Below, in pieces: positions 35,501-43,219 of a stretch of DNA of 64,000 nucleotides. Each line of letters begins with the position of its first letter. Positions within the stretch are counted from its first letter, which is position 1. The notes under the pieces were generated by a model. The model made no database searches. It saw only the letters and a program-made list of their open reading frames with translations, and was not told the DNA's origin. The translations under genes were made by a program, and so were the position numbers. This stretch comes from Palsa-360 sp963719875. Lineage in GTDB: Bacteria > Acidobacteriota > Terriglobia > Acidiferrales > UBA7541. The stretch lies in NCBI GenBank assembly GCA_963719875.1, contig CAVRDJ010000002.1, positions 3,100,001 to 3,164,000 on the forward strand, written 5' to 3'.

Positions 35501-36414
35501 CGGACTTCGGCGTACCGGCGCGCCTTCGAGGCTTGCCGCTTCAGGGACGCAAGCTGCTTCTCGACCTCGACGTAGATGTCATTCACGCGGGAAAGATTAA
35601 CCTTGGAGGATTCGAGTTTGGCTTCGGAGAGGCGCCGCTTGGTCTTGAATTTCGTAATTCCAGCGGCTTCTTCGATGATGGCGCGCCGGTCGGTCGGCTT
35701 CGAACTCAGAATTTGGCCGATGCGCCCCTGCTCAATGATCGCGTACGAGTCCGGGCCGAGCCCGATCCCCATGAACAGGTCCTGAATGTCGCGCAAACGG
35801 GCGACGCGGCCATTGATGAGATACTCGCTCTGGCCTGAGCGGTACAAGCGCCGCCCCACCACAACCTCGCCCGGCTTCAAATGAGCCGCCTGCTTTTCCG
35901 CCGCCCCGCGCTTTTTCTTCAGAAAGGCCGATTCCTTTGAATCTTCGCTCTCCGCGAGGGCTTCTTGTGGAAATTCGCTGTCCCCAGGACCCGAATTCTC
36001 GGCGGATTTCTCTGTGTTCTCTGCGTCCTCTGTGTTGAAAGGTCTTGCCGTTGCCCCGTAAGCACTGTCAGGAACGCCGAAAGGCCCAGGCGCGGCCGTT
36101 TCACTCGGTTGGTGCCCTAGCACAAACTCGGCCGCCTCAGCGAGTTCCGGGTCGATCAGGGTCAGCGTGACCTCCGCCAGGCCCAAAGGTGGCCGCTTGG
36201 CGGTCCCATTAAATATGCAGTCGGACATTCGCTCGGCGCGCAATGATTTGTGGCTTTGCTCGCCCAGAACCCACGAAATGGCGTCGACGATGTTGGACTT
36301 GCCGCAACCATTGGGGCCGATGATGCAAGTGAGCCCGCTGCCGCTGAAGGTAATATGCGTCTTTTCGCAAAACGATTTGAAGCCAACCAGCTCGACTTTG
36401 CGCAATTTAAGCAA
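32551..36414 (-). CDS. smc: Chromosome segregation protein SMC
   Basis: 1287 residues. The ATPase head has Walker A GPNGCGKSN (33-41), an insertion of about 80 residues (100-180) and then RRLYRSGQSEYLINGRVARLRDIQDLF with the Q-loop. Long coiled coils flank a hinge (about 520-680, GFRAVGVLADYAEVGQEYENAIEQFL). The C-terminal head has the signature LLLSGGEKAMTALALL and Walker B FCILDEVDAPLDEANV. It works with ScpA/ScpB to compact and segregate chromosomes. Within the insertion, residues 126-139 (FNTEDAENTEKSAE) are the translated form of a repeat also found between genes (see findings). The rest of the protein appears intact. Confidence 0.95.
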   Translation of the reverse strand: MLKLRKVELVGFKSFCEKTHITFSGSGLTCIIGPNGCGKSNIVDAISWVLGEQSHKSLRAERMSDCIFNGTAKRPPLGLAEVTLTLIDPELAEAAEFVLGHQPSETAAPGPFGVPDSAYGATARPFNTEDAENTEKSAENSGPGDSEFPQEALAESEDSKESAFLKKKRGAAEKQAAHLKPGEVVVGRRLYRSGQSEYLINGRVARLRDIQDLFMGIGLGPDSYAIIEQGRIGQILSSKPTDRRAIIEEAAGITKFKTKRRLSEAKLESSKVNLSRVNDIYVEVEKQLASLKRQASKARRYAEVREQMRGLLRQVLASKAKELDLEAERLARLVGGISQQESQEAQSVNQWEAEQERLSSRTYELEGELRQHQNILGQTALELDRSENRILFNRQRTAELTGRLQQLSVEIEQGTAQAAQVETRAAAHGESVTAIKGEVARVDAILANLAAATAEISGAHDSAEERIAALRRSASELGDELTRLHGDQAQAEQTLAHHIESVTRNEQQEQQLLEESLHHRERAQAADLHWQSVLERTRRLEELVRNAQARIADLRRQQHEATTQAGASRDALASGRARRASVQQILNERSYTADAVQKLFASSENGGESAGFRAVGVLADYAEVGQEYENAIEQFLRDELEYVVVETFDVARAGIAMLRDEVGGRATFFVDSLRKLNMPPNEPAVPFEIERETVSRLDRLVEFRDPLGPAAKQFLPRLQSAFLVEQSAVAERLARANPAYSFVTPDGTTYQGRVVSGGRPSEAGPLGMKRELRSLDVAVLQLERAASEAQAALHHLEEELRASETTLEQAAAQHVESEKLEVAATLQRDQARGDMVRLGIDLSDCQTELGRLRNDATAAQRRAEAAQHRRGEVSSARAGTELEIAQAMEQQIALRQKGQAKQEDLASRRAEMAALAERLASAETIAARMADELAELVARRSALVVQRDSLGQEQEQLAAQTADYQRQVESLRAEKLRLEARGAEMEREFDATRVRSTQMDDTLRQARQKLGDFREERSKLEIERARNESEREHLRQSCVEELNAQPEDLIAEFPALLTGEELRSSDAQYHELKSRIESMGPINMMALEEYNECEQRFDFLSRERADLLQSITDTQQAIAELDEVCKQKFEEAFSIINQQFATAFHTLFGGGTGEMRLSEPDSSGEPGIDVVAQPPGKRLQNVLLLSGGEKAMTALALLIAIFRYQPSPFCILDEVDAPLDEANVARFTKLISEMSGGTQFIVVTHNRKTMEMASVLYGVTMQEPGVSKLVSVRWDEPAAAQAATNAA
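36008..36042. repeat. CTCTGTGTTCTCTG-type repeat half-copy inside smc
   Basis: TTCTCTGTGTTCTCTGCGTC and TCTGTGTTGAAAGG lie within the smc coding frame. They match the arms of the intergenic repeats at 28501 and 50303. On the coding strand it gives the residues FNTEDAENTEKS without disturbing the frame. Confidence 0.7.
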
Positions 36415-36723
36415 GATTTCCCCTTTATGGCCTCCGCCGTCTACGCGCTGGGTGGTCCGGTTCTCGAATATCGCCTACACCAAGCCCATTATTTACATAT
36501 CGGCAGAAACGTATTCCGCTTACTCGGGAGGGTTCGAGCCGCGACAAAATCGCTGAAGGGTCGTTTAACAGTGGCCCAGCCGCCTGGCGCTACGATGGCG
36601 GTTACGGGAAGATAAATTAGCATGCGACGCCCTCGAAGTAAAGACTCAGGCGCGTATCAGCCAACTCTGGTTTCGGCCATTTGAGGGATTGCAGGTTTCG
36701 AGCCTGTGCGTTCAAAGGAAGAG
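36415..36723. other. Region upstream of smc without a recognisable gene
   Basis: 309 bp between the smc start and the hairpin at 36724. I see no convincing gene or RNA; a GGGTTCGAGCC string near 36530 looks like a tRNA T-loop but no cloverleaf can be built around it. It should contain the smc promoter. Confidence 0.4.
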
Positions 36724-36752
36724 AAGGGCGAAATCTAAATGATTTCGCCCTT
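36724..36752 (-). terminator. Terminator hairpin of the small secreted protein gene
   Basis: Perfect 12-bp stem AAGGGCGAAATC / GATTTCGCCCTT with loop TAAAT. In the direction of the minus-strand gene the stem is followed by a pyrimidine-rich CTCTTCCTTTG. It lies 26 bp past that gene's stop. Confidence 0.6.
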
Positions 36753-36777
36753 GGAGCTACTTCGGATCATCCTTGCG

Positions 36778-37119
36778 CTACTGCGATTGTGCCGATTGTT
36801 CTGTAACCGATAAAGCTACGAGCTGACCATTTGCGTCAGACTGATAATCCACGCTTGCCGTGGTTCCCGCAGCCACATGGCCTTGCACCGTCGTTCCCTT
36901 GTCTACGACAAACCGCATGGGGCGCTTATCGTTTCCTTGACTTATATCCATTGAAAACGCCTTGCCCCCGGTTTCGACCTGCGTCACTTTCCCCGTAACC
37001 GAGTGCACTTTGGGAGCTTGCTGGTCCGACTGAGAATTCTGATACGGAGGGTGAGCTTGTGTGGAAACGGCCAGCAAGAAACCTGCAAGCGAGGCAAGAA
37101 TCAGGAATTTTCGAATCAT
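36778..37119 (-). CDS. Small secreted protein of unknown function
   Basis: 113 residues. Residues 1-22 are a signal peptide (FLILASLAGFLLAVSTQAHA-like). The mature part VHSVTGKVTQVETGGKAFSMDI ... RFVVDKGTTVQGHVAAGTTASVDYQSDANGQLVALSV has the repeated G-x-V strand pattern of DUF5666-like or OB-fold periplasmic proteins. Function unknown. It is isolated and followed by a strong hairpin terminator. Confidence 0.65.
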   Translation of the reverse strand: MIRKFLILASLAGFLLAVSTQAHPPYQNSQSDQQAPKVHSVTGKVTQVETGGKAFSMDISQGNDKRPMRFVVDKGTTVQGHVAAGTTASVDYQSDANGQLVALSVTEQSAQSQ

Positions 37120-37347
37120 GAGCGTGTTCCTCCTGGATTATGGGAGGGCACTAGCATCCGTGCACCCTTAGGCCCATTCAATGAAAAGTGTGGGAAAAAA
37201 CTGGAAGTCTTGCAGAGTGAGTTGGTTGCACAAATCCTGTGCGTCAAGTTCCTGGGAAACGCCGGTCAAGGCGAGAAGTTCTTTCCTGACTACCGCCGAA
37301 TGTTTCTAATGTGAATTGCGTAGGGCGGCCTGTGTAACGATTGAAAC

Positions 37348-37773
37348 TCAATGTGTACCGACAAACGGATTTTCAATGAGAATGCCGGCGATGGTTTGTC
37401 CAGCGTTCAAATCTTCCGAGAGAATCCGCGTCGCGCCACTTTTGACGGCAGAGGAAACGATCAGCGCATCCCAGAATCCGATCCGCGATTCGTCCTCGAT
37501 TCGGAATGCCGCGGAAATTTCAGTCGGAGTGGTTTCCGTGCACCAGATTGCATAGCTCGTAACCACTCTGCGCGCCGAATCCTTGGACAAGGGAGACGGG
37601 ATCTTCCGCGTGACATTGATATAGAACTCCTGGAGTACTTGCATGCTCAGAACGCCGGTTCGCTCGCTCCAGAGCTCACGCAGAACCGCCTTTGCCATTT
37701 CGTTCTTCGCATTCGCGTCTAGGTCATGCGCATAGATCAAGACGTTCGTATCGATGAACGTCTTACCGTTCAT
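37348..37773 (-). CDS. PIN-domain ribonuclease toxin (VapC-type)
   Basis: 141 residues from ATG 37773. The PIN metal site is intact: D8 in FIDTNVLIYAHD, E49 in MQVLQEFYINV, D102 in GFWDALIVSSA and D121 in LSEDLNAG. Such proteins cut tRNA or rRNA when free of their antitoxin. It overlaps the upstream antitoxin gene by 11 bp, so both are translated in a coupled way. Confidence 0.9.
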   Translation of the reverse strand: MNGKTFIDTNVLIYAHDLDANAKNEMAKAVLRELWSERTGVLSMQVLQEFYINVTRKIPSPLSKDSARRVVTSYAIWCTETTPTEISAAFRIEDESRIGFWDALIVSSAVKSGATRILSEDLNAGQTIAGILIENPFVGTH

Positions 37774-38017
37774 GGAGTTCCTCCCGACTGGCTCGAATTA
37801 CGCCGCCCAGGTGAAACCCTTGATCCAGCAATGACAGGGCCTGCCGCTCAGCGCGTTCGTAGGCTTCTTCCTCTCCGACGAGGATCTCAATTTGGCGAGC
37901 CAGCAATCCGCTGATGGAGGTTGAGCGCCGGGCAGCGAGGATCTTGGCCATGCGAATCGTTTGCCGGTCTAGACTGATGGTCAGATTCTGCTTTCCATTG
38001 TCCTTTGAGTCTGCCAA
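37763..38017 (-). CDS. Ribbon-helix-helix antitoxin (partner of PIN toxin)
   Basis: 84 residues from TTG 38017 with AAGGAGGGG in front. LTISLDRQTIRMAKILAARRSTSISGLLARQIEILVGEEEAYERAERQALSLL has the RHH strand-helix-helix order (basic strand followed by two helices) and a C-terminal tail that would wrap the toxin. The RHH strand LTISL contacts DNA at palindromes. Two palindromes lie directly upstream, so autoregulation with the PIN protein is expected. Confidence 0.82.
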   Translation of the reverse strand: MADSKDNGKQNLTISLDRQTIRMAKILAARRSTSISGLLARQIEILVGEEEAYERAERQALSLLDQGFHLGGVIRASREELHER

Positions 38018-38039
38018 AAGCTCCCCCTCCTTAATATTT

Positions 38040-38073
38040 CACGTATTATACGTGTAACACGTTGCATACGTGT
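38040..38073. promoter_or_regulatory. Paired operator palindromes of the VapBC-type operon
   Basis: CACGTATTATACGTG (38040-38054) and ACACGTTGCATACGTGT (38057-38073) are imperfect palindromes sharing ACGT/ACGT half-sites, 2 bp apart and 22 bp before the antitoxin start. TATAAT on the minus strand lies inside the first palindrome, so binding would block the promoter. Confidence 0.65.
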
Positions 38074-38245
38074 AGTCAATTCAAATATTCGTGCGGATGG
38101 CTGAGTCGAAAGCGAGAAGGCACCGTCCTATCAACCGCGGCTGGACTTCCCCACAAGTGGATCGGATTGCCAGGTGCAGCATAGCCCGTCCGCCGATCCT
38201 GTTGTAAGCTATGCCCACAGTTCCGAAATGGGAGGAATTTCCATC

Positions 38246-38908
38246 ATGTTGTTCGACTTCAAGGAAATCCCGGGCAAGGAACGTTACAAGCTGCTGGTCT
38301 CCACGGTGACGCCGCGGCCGATCGCTTGGGTGGTCAGCCAGGATGCAAAAGGAATGCTCAACGCGGCTCCTTTTTCGTTTTTTAACGTGTTCTCGGGCGA
38401 TCCTGCAGTTGTCGCCATCGGGATCGGCAATCGCAAGCCGGGGCAGGCCAAGGACAGTCGGGCGAACATTCGCGAAACCGGCGAGTTCGTCGTGAATCTG
38501 GTCGCCGAAGCGAACGCCGAAGCCATGAACATCACCGGAATCGAATTCGATTCCGGGGTGGACGAGTTGGAGCAAGCTGGATTGACGCCTTTGCCTTCTG
38601 TGCGCGTGAAACCGCCGCGCATCGCGGAAAGTCCCGTCGCCCTGGAATGCGAGCTGATGCAGATCATCGATTTGGGTGAGAGCGGCCTGGTCCTCGGGCG
38701 CGTGGTGGCCATGCATGTCCGCGACGAATTCGTCCTCGACGCCGCGAAGTACTACATCGATACGCCGAAAATGAAGCTGCTCGGCCGCATGCATGGCCGC
38801 GGATGGTATGTCCGCACATCGGATTTGTTCGACATGCCGCGGGTCCCGGCCAACGAGTGGAAGATGAAAACAGCGGCGGCTTCCGACCCAGCGGAAAAGT
38901 CCCCGTGA
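38246..38908 (+). CDS. Flavin reductase-family protein
   Basis: 220 residues from ATG 38246, chosen because GGGAGGAA precedes it by 11 bp; ATG 38228 is the alternative. LLVSTVTPRPIAWVVSQDAKGMLNAAPFSFFNVFSGDPAVVAIGIGNRKPGQAKDSRANIRETGEFVVNLV is the FMN-binding core of the flavin-reductase/DIM6-NTAB family. It probably uses FMN for reduction of flavins or aromatic substrates; partner unknown. Confidence 0.85.
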   Translation: MLFDFKEIPGKERYKLLVSTVTPRPIAWVVSQDAKGMLNAAPFSFFNVFSGDPAVVAIGIGNRKPGQAKDSRANIRETGEFVVNLVAEANAEAMNITGIEFDSGVDELEQAGLTPLPSVRVKPPRIAESPVALECELMQIIDLGESGLVLGRVVAMHVRDEFVLDAAKYYIDTPKMKLLGRMHGRGWYVRTSDLFDMPRVPANEWKMKTAAASDPAEKSP

Positions 38909-39022
38909 TCCGTGGAATTTGCCCTTGCGCCTAGCCCGGTGAGCGGCCACCCAAAAGAGCAACAAAAAGGTTGCCCTTCTCGCCAGGCCCGCGCTAATAT
39001 GCAACCGGGAGGTTGCTTAAAG

Positions 39023-39475
39023 ATGGAAGATCGAATTGAGAAGCGGATGCAACTCCGGGCGCCGGTTTCGCGGGTTTGGCGCGCGCTGACGGATCACCGT
39101 GAGTTCGGCGAGTGGTTTCGCGTGAAGCTCGACGGACCGTTCGTTCCGGGCCAGATCTCGCGCGGCCATATTACCTATCCCGGTTACGAGCACGTCAAGT
39201 GGGAAGCCGTCGTCCAGAAGATGGAGCCCGAACGGCTCTTTTCTTTTACCTGGCATCCTTATGGCATCGACGCCAAAGTGGATTACTCGAAGGAAACACC
39301 TACACTCGTCGAATTCAGGCTGGAGAAGACCGCGAGCGGCACTTTGCTCGTGCTCACCGAGTCCGGTTTCGACAAGGTCCCCAGCGAACGTCGCGCCGAA
39401 GCCTTTCGCATGAATGACGGCGGCTGGACGGAGCAAATGAAGAATATTGAGAAATATGTCGCCCAAAAATCGTAG
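39023..39475 (+). CDS. SRPBCC/AHSA1-like protein
   Basis: 150 residues from ATG 39023, preceded by GGGAGG. RMQLRAPVSRVWRALTDHREFGEWFRVKLDGPFVPG and the C-terminal ESGFDKVPSERRAEAFRMNDGGWTEQMKNIEKYV match the START-like AHSA1/SRPBCC fold, a hydrophobic ligand pocket. Many such proteins bind lipids or aromatic molecules. The next gene (ArsR-type) overlaps its end by 20 bp, a common SRPBCC-ArsR pair. Confidence 0.88.
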   Translation: MEDRIEKRMQLRAPVSRVWRALTDHREFGEWFRVKLDGPFVPGQISRGHITYPGYEHVKWEAVVQKMEPERLFSFTWHPYGIDAKVDYSKETPTLVEFRLEKTASGTLLVLTESGFDKVPSERRAEAFRMNDGGWTEQMKNIEKYVAQKS

Positions 39476-39803
39476 CGGCAGTACCGCCAAACGTCGAGCT
39501 TATGCACCCGTGTTCGCTGCGCTGGGTGACGAAACGCGGCTCACGCTGGTTGCCAAGCTTTGCGGCGGGCAGCCCCGTTCGATTTCTGAGCTGACGCGCG
39601 GCTCCAGACTTACGCGGCAGGCAATCACCAAACACCTTCGAGTGTTGGAGAGGGCGCGAATCGTGCACAGCGTTCATACGGGGCGTGAGAGCCTATTTGA
39701 ACTCAATCCGGAGCCGATGGAAGAAATCAAAAATTACCTTGATCTGGTCTCCGAGCAGTGGGATCGTGCGCTCGCCAGGCTGAAGTCCTTCGTCGAAGGT
39801 TGA
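39456..39803 (+). CDS. ArsR-family transcriptional regulator
   Basis: 115 residues from ATG 39456 (a TTG 3 codons upstream is possible). FAALGDETRLTLVAKLCGGQPRSISELTRGSRLTRQAITKHLRVLERARIVHSVHTGRESLFEL is a winged-helix ArsR-type domain. No Cys ligand for metals is visible in the recognition helix, so it is unlikely to be an arsenite or cadmium sensor; the linked SRPBCC gene suggests a different effector. Confidence 0.9.
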   Translation: MSPKNRSGSTAKRRAYAPVFAALGDETRLTLVAKLCGGQPRSISELTRGSRLTRQAITKHLRVLERARIVHSVHTGRESLFELNPEPMEEIKNYLDLVSEQWDRALARLKSFVEG

Positions 39804-39841
39804 ATGCATAGAGTGAGGTAAGCGCGCGTGGCGAATGCAGA

Positions 39842-40495
39842 TCATTCGGCCATTGAATGCGTGCCGCGAATCTCTGCGGCGAAATCGTCAACGAATTTGT
39901 CGAGTCCTACCCAGTCCGTATAGACGTAGTCGTGCGAGGTGTCCGTTGCCGCACCGGCTTTTTTGGCGATCCTTCTCATGATGAGACGGACGAGAAAGCC
40001 GTAGTGTGTATATAGAAGCGCTCCGGCCACTGGCTTCGCCAGCGTGGGACGCCACTGTGTTTCCTTGAAGAAGTTGCCAAGCGTTCTGTCGACATCCAGC
40101 ATGAATTGCGTGTGCTCGCTCGGAGTCTTATCTGGCATCTCCGCGCCTGCCTCGCTGAGCGTGACGGAAAGGAAGGCCGTCGGGATGCCTTCGAGTTCCG
40201 AGCGGTGTTCTTTCACAAACTGGACCATCTCCTTTTCGTGGCTTCCCGCGTGCACGGAAGCGGCAAGAGCCGCAGCGGAATAATTGTTGAGTGAGAATGG
40301 GAGGGGGTGGCGGACGGCAAGAAGATCCGTGTCGAAACCAATTGTCCGCAGATCGGCCGCGATCCGCTGCGTATGTCCCTCGCGAGTCGCGAAAAAGACG
40401 CCAACCCGTTTTCGGGGTTGACTAGAAGATTCCAGTTCAGGCTCTTGGGAAGAAGACTGTGCCTTGCCGAGCGAATCAATGGGTGATGAACTCAT
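39842..40495 (-). CDS. Flavodoxin-domain protein (HemG-like)
   Basis: 217 residues from ATG 40495. VGVFFATREGHTQRIAADLRTIGFDTDLL (FMN phosphate loop TREGHTQ), SVHAGSHEKEMVQFVKEH and FLSVTLSEAG match menaquinone-dependent protoporphyrinogen oxidase HemG and related flavodoxins. The N-terminal 28 residues are Ser/Gln-rich. It may oxidise protoporphyrinogen or carry electrons; no heme genes are near. Confidence 0.75.
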   Translation of the reverse strand: MSSSPIDSLGKAQSSSQEPELESSSQPRKRVGVFFATREGHTQRIAADLRTIGFDTDLLAVRHPLPFSLNNYSAAALAASVHAGSHEKEMVQFVKEHRSELEGIPTAFLSVTLSEAGAEMPDKTPSEHTQFMLDVDRTLGNFFKETQWRPTLAKPVAGALLYTHYGFLVRLIMRRIAKKAGAATDTSHDYVYTDWVGLDKFVDDFAAEIRGTHSMAE

Positions 40496-40684
40496 GGCCC
40501 ACCTCTGCACGGAATGATCCGGGAGGAGCAAGCGAAACACCGTGTTCGGGGTCACAGCGGTGTGTGTTCGGGATCACTTAGAGAGATGGAGTTCGCGATT
40601 GATGGCACTGGATCCATCTGGTGAGGTTCCTCCACGCCGGTTCAGAAAGGCCACTGGCCGAAGCCTATGCTTCGCGGGTATCAG

Positions 40685-41011
40685 TCGATGCGGTAGTGGC
40701 AGCCGCGGCTCTCGCGGGCCTGGTCGGCCGCTTCGAGGATCAGGAGCGCGGTGAGGATGCCGTTGCGCAAGCCTATGATGGAATCGCTGATTTCGCACTT
40801 TTCGTAGAAGCGCGCGATTTCCAGGTCCAGTTCGCGCAACACGCGCATCGCGCGATTTAATCTTTTTTCGCTTCGGATCAGCCCGACATAATTCCACATG
40901 GTGTGCTGGATCGTGAGCCAGTCCTGCGAAATGAGCGCGGGATCCGCCGGCTCATTCTCATAGCGCCAGTCGGCCACTTGGGGAAAGTAAAAGTCATTGT
41001 CGCGGTGAATG
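40685..41011 (-). pseudogene. Duplicated 3' fragment of nadB
   Basis: 327 bp match 41637-41963 of nadB with only 6 differences. It encodes the last about 109 residues of L-aspartate oxidase. The frame runs on upstream into unrelated sequence (to about 41106), so it lacks the FAD domain and cannot be a functional enzyme. Confidence 0.85.
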
Positions 41012-41152
41012 GCGGGTGGCGCAGCCTCTGAGACGGGCTTGACTTTCCGGGTGGCGGGCGGGTGGGCCAGCCTTTGGGTTGATTTTTCGGGTGGCCCATC
41101 TGTCACCCCGCGTGAGAGGTGGGGTTTTTGACTTTGCTTTCGTCATCGCAGC

Positions 41153-41563
41153 ATGCTTGTCATTATCACCGACGCGAACAGCAACCAGACGGCGTTCACC
41201 TATGGCGCCTTTGGCCGGGTGACACAGACCAATTTCCCGTCCTCGCTCAGCGAGACCTACCAATACGACGCCGACAACAACCTGACGCAGAAGACCGACC
41301 GAAAAACCAGACTATCACCTACCTGTACGACGCCCTGAACCGGCTCACGTCGAAGACTTATCCGGACACCACGGCGGTCGATTACGTTTACGACTTGGTT
41401 GGGAAGATTACGCAGGTGAACGATCCGACGGGGACCTACGCGTTTGCCTACGACAACATGGGGCGTCTGATCGGCACGACGACGACACTTCGGCTGCGCT
41501 CGGTGCAAGGCTATAGATTCCTGACCAGCGGCAACTTCACCAACGCGTACACCTACGACCTTG
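41153..41563 (+). pseudogene. Broken RHS-repeat fragment
   Basis: From 41153 the frame gives TDANSNQTAFTYGAFGRVTQTNF and YDADNNLTQKTDR, then at 41302-41306 (GAAAAACC) it must shift by one base to continue as NQTITYLYDALNRLTSKTYP, YDLVGKITQVNDPTGTYAFAYDNMGRLI and NAYTYD. These are RHS/YD repeats of large toxin or adhesin proteins. Both ends are missing, and the frameshift lies in a run of A. Confidence 0.75.
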
Positions 41564-41601
41564 TGGAATGCAAAAGGGCGGGACTCCCGCCCCAGCTAAA
41601 A

Positions 41602-41625
41602 CCCACAGGCTGAAGCCTGCGCTAC
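41602..41625 (+). repeat. GTAGCGC-type half repeat
   Basis: CCCACAGGCTGAAGCCTGCG plus CTAC, the right arm seen at 22100-22123. A different hairpin (GGGCGGGACTCCCGCCC, 41577-41593) replaces the left arm. Confidence 0.65.
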
Positions 41626-41632
41626 TAAAAAC

Positions 41633-43198
41633 CTAATCGATGCGGTAGTGGCAGCCGCGGCTCTCGCGGGCCTGGTCGGCCGCTTCGAGGATCAGGAGCG
41701 CGGTGAGGATGCCGTTGCGCAAGCCGATGATGGAATCACTGATTTCGCACTTTTCGTAGAAGCGCGCGATTTCCAGGTCCAGTTCGCGCAATACGCGCAT
41801 CGCGCGATTTAATCTTTTTTCGCTTCGGATCAGCCCGACATAATTCCACATGGTGTGCTGGATCGTGAGCCAGTCCTGCGAAATGAGCGCGGGATCCGCA
41901 GGTTCATTCTCATAGCGCCAGTCGGCCACTTGGGGAAAGTAAAAGTCATTGCCGCGGTGAATGCACTCGGCGGCTTGCTGGCCGGCGCGCGTCCCCCACA
42001 CCAGGCACTCGAGCAGGGAAGTGCTGGCGAGGCGATTCGCGCCGTGCAGACCGGTGCAGGCGACTTCCCCGACGGCGCGCAGGCGCTCCACGGTTGTGCG
42101 CCCCCACGCATCGGTGGCGATCCCGCCGCAGCTATAATGCGCCGCGGGAACGACGGGGATCGGTTCGCGCGTGAGGTCAATCCCGCGTTCCAGGCAGACG
42201 GCGTAGATGCCGGGAAAACGTTCGCGAAGCTGGTCGGCGGGTTTGTGCGTAATGTCGAGATAGACGCACTGCTCTCCCGATTCGAGCATGGTTTGATAGA
42301 TCGCGCGAGCGGCAACATCGCGCGGAGCCAGCGAACCGGCGGGATGAAACCGCTGCATGAATTCCTTGCCTTGGCGATCCACGAGCCGGCCGCCTTCGCC
42401 GCGCAACGTCTCCGAAATCAGGAAGCAGCCGTCCGGGGCCAGGAGCGCCGTGGGATGGAATTGAATGTATTGCAGATTGATGCAGCGCGCCCCGGCGCGA
42501 TAGGCCATGGCGATGCCGTCGCCACGCGCGCCCGGAGGATTCGTGGTGTGCAAAAAGACGCTGCCTAGCCCGCCCGTCGCCAGAATAGTTTCCTTGGCGA
42601 GAATCGAAAAAACTTTTCCCGTGGTCTGGTCGAGCACATACGCTCCAACGCAGGTCAAAGGGCGGTAAACGTCAGTCGGCTCGACCGAGTGGTGCGATGC
42701 CGTCAACAAGTCCACGGCCGTAGCGTTGGCGATCACTCTCACTTTCGGATGCGCCTGCACCCTCTTAAAAAAAGCCCGCTCAATCGAAAATCCGGTCTGG
42801 TCCTTGTAGTGAATGATTCGCGGGATGGAATGGCCGGCCTCGGACGTCAGATCGAGTTCGCGCGGATTTTCCGGAGAAGGATCGAACGGAACGTGAAGCT
42901 CGTCGATCAGGATTTCCTTTACCAGGCGCGGGCCTTCGCGGCTCAGCAGCGAAGCCGCTTCTGGTGAGCTGAGGCCTGCGCCCACGGAGAGGATGTCGGC
43001 CACGAGTTGCTCGGGCAACTCGCCCGGTCCTCGATAGATGATTCCGCCTTGCGCCCGGTAGGTGTTGCTGTCTTCGGGCTCGTGGGCGCGCGTGAGCAGC
43101 GTCACTTCGCAGCCGCGCTTGGCTGCGTCCCAGGCTGCTGCGAGGCCGCCGAGACCGCTGCCGATGACGAGAACGTCTGTTCGAGTTGTCTTATTCAT
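41633..43198 (-). CDS. nadB: L-aspartate oxidase
   Basis: 521 residues. The FAD GxGxxG is VIGSGLGGLAAAWDAAKRG near the N-terminus, with YRAQGGI, GGLGSVFLHTTNPPGARGDGIAMAYRAGA, FHPTALLAP, and AAHYSCGGIATDAWGRTTVERLRAVGEVACTGLHGANRLASTSLLE in the fumarate-reductase-type core. It oxidises aspartate to iminoaspartate, which NadA condenses with dihydroxyacetone phosphate. nadA and nadC lie just upstream on the same strand. Its 3' end is also present as a duplicate fragment at 40685-41011. Confidence 0.96.
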   Translation of the reverse strand: MNKTTRTDVLVIGSGLGGLAAAWDAAKRGCEVTLLTRAHEPEDSNTYRAQGGIIYRGPGELPEQLVADILSVGAGLSSPEAASLLSREGPRLVKEILIDELHVPFDPSPENPRELDLTSEAGHSIPRIIHYKDQTGFSIERAFFKRVQAHPKVRVIANATAVDLLTASHHSVEPTDVYRPLTCVGAYVLDQTTGKVFSILAKETILATGGLGSVFLHTTNPPGARGDGIAMAYRAGARCINLQYIQFHPTALLAPDGCFLISETLRGEGGRLVDRQGKEFMQRFHPAGSLAPRDVAARAIYQTMLESGEQCVYLDITHKPADQLRERFPGIYAVCLERGIDLTREPIPVVPAAHYSCGGIATDAWGRTTVERLRAVGEVACTGLHGANRLASTSLLECLVWGTRAGQQAAECIHRGNDFYFPQVADWRYENEPADPALISQDWLTIQHTMWNYVGLIRSEKRLNRAMRVLRELDLEIARFYEKCEISDSIIGLRNGILTALLILEAADQARESRGCHYRID

Positions 43199-43219
43199 GC
43201 AAGGAGGCCGATCGGAAAG

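Noticed and set aside
36500..36560. tRNA-like string GGGTTCGAGCC upstream of smc
   Set aside because: No acceptor, D or anticodon stem can be built around it.
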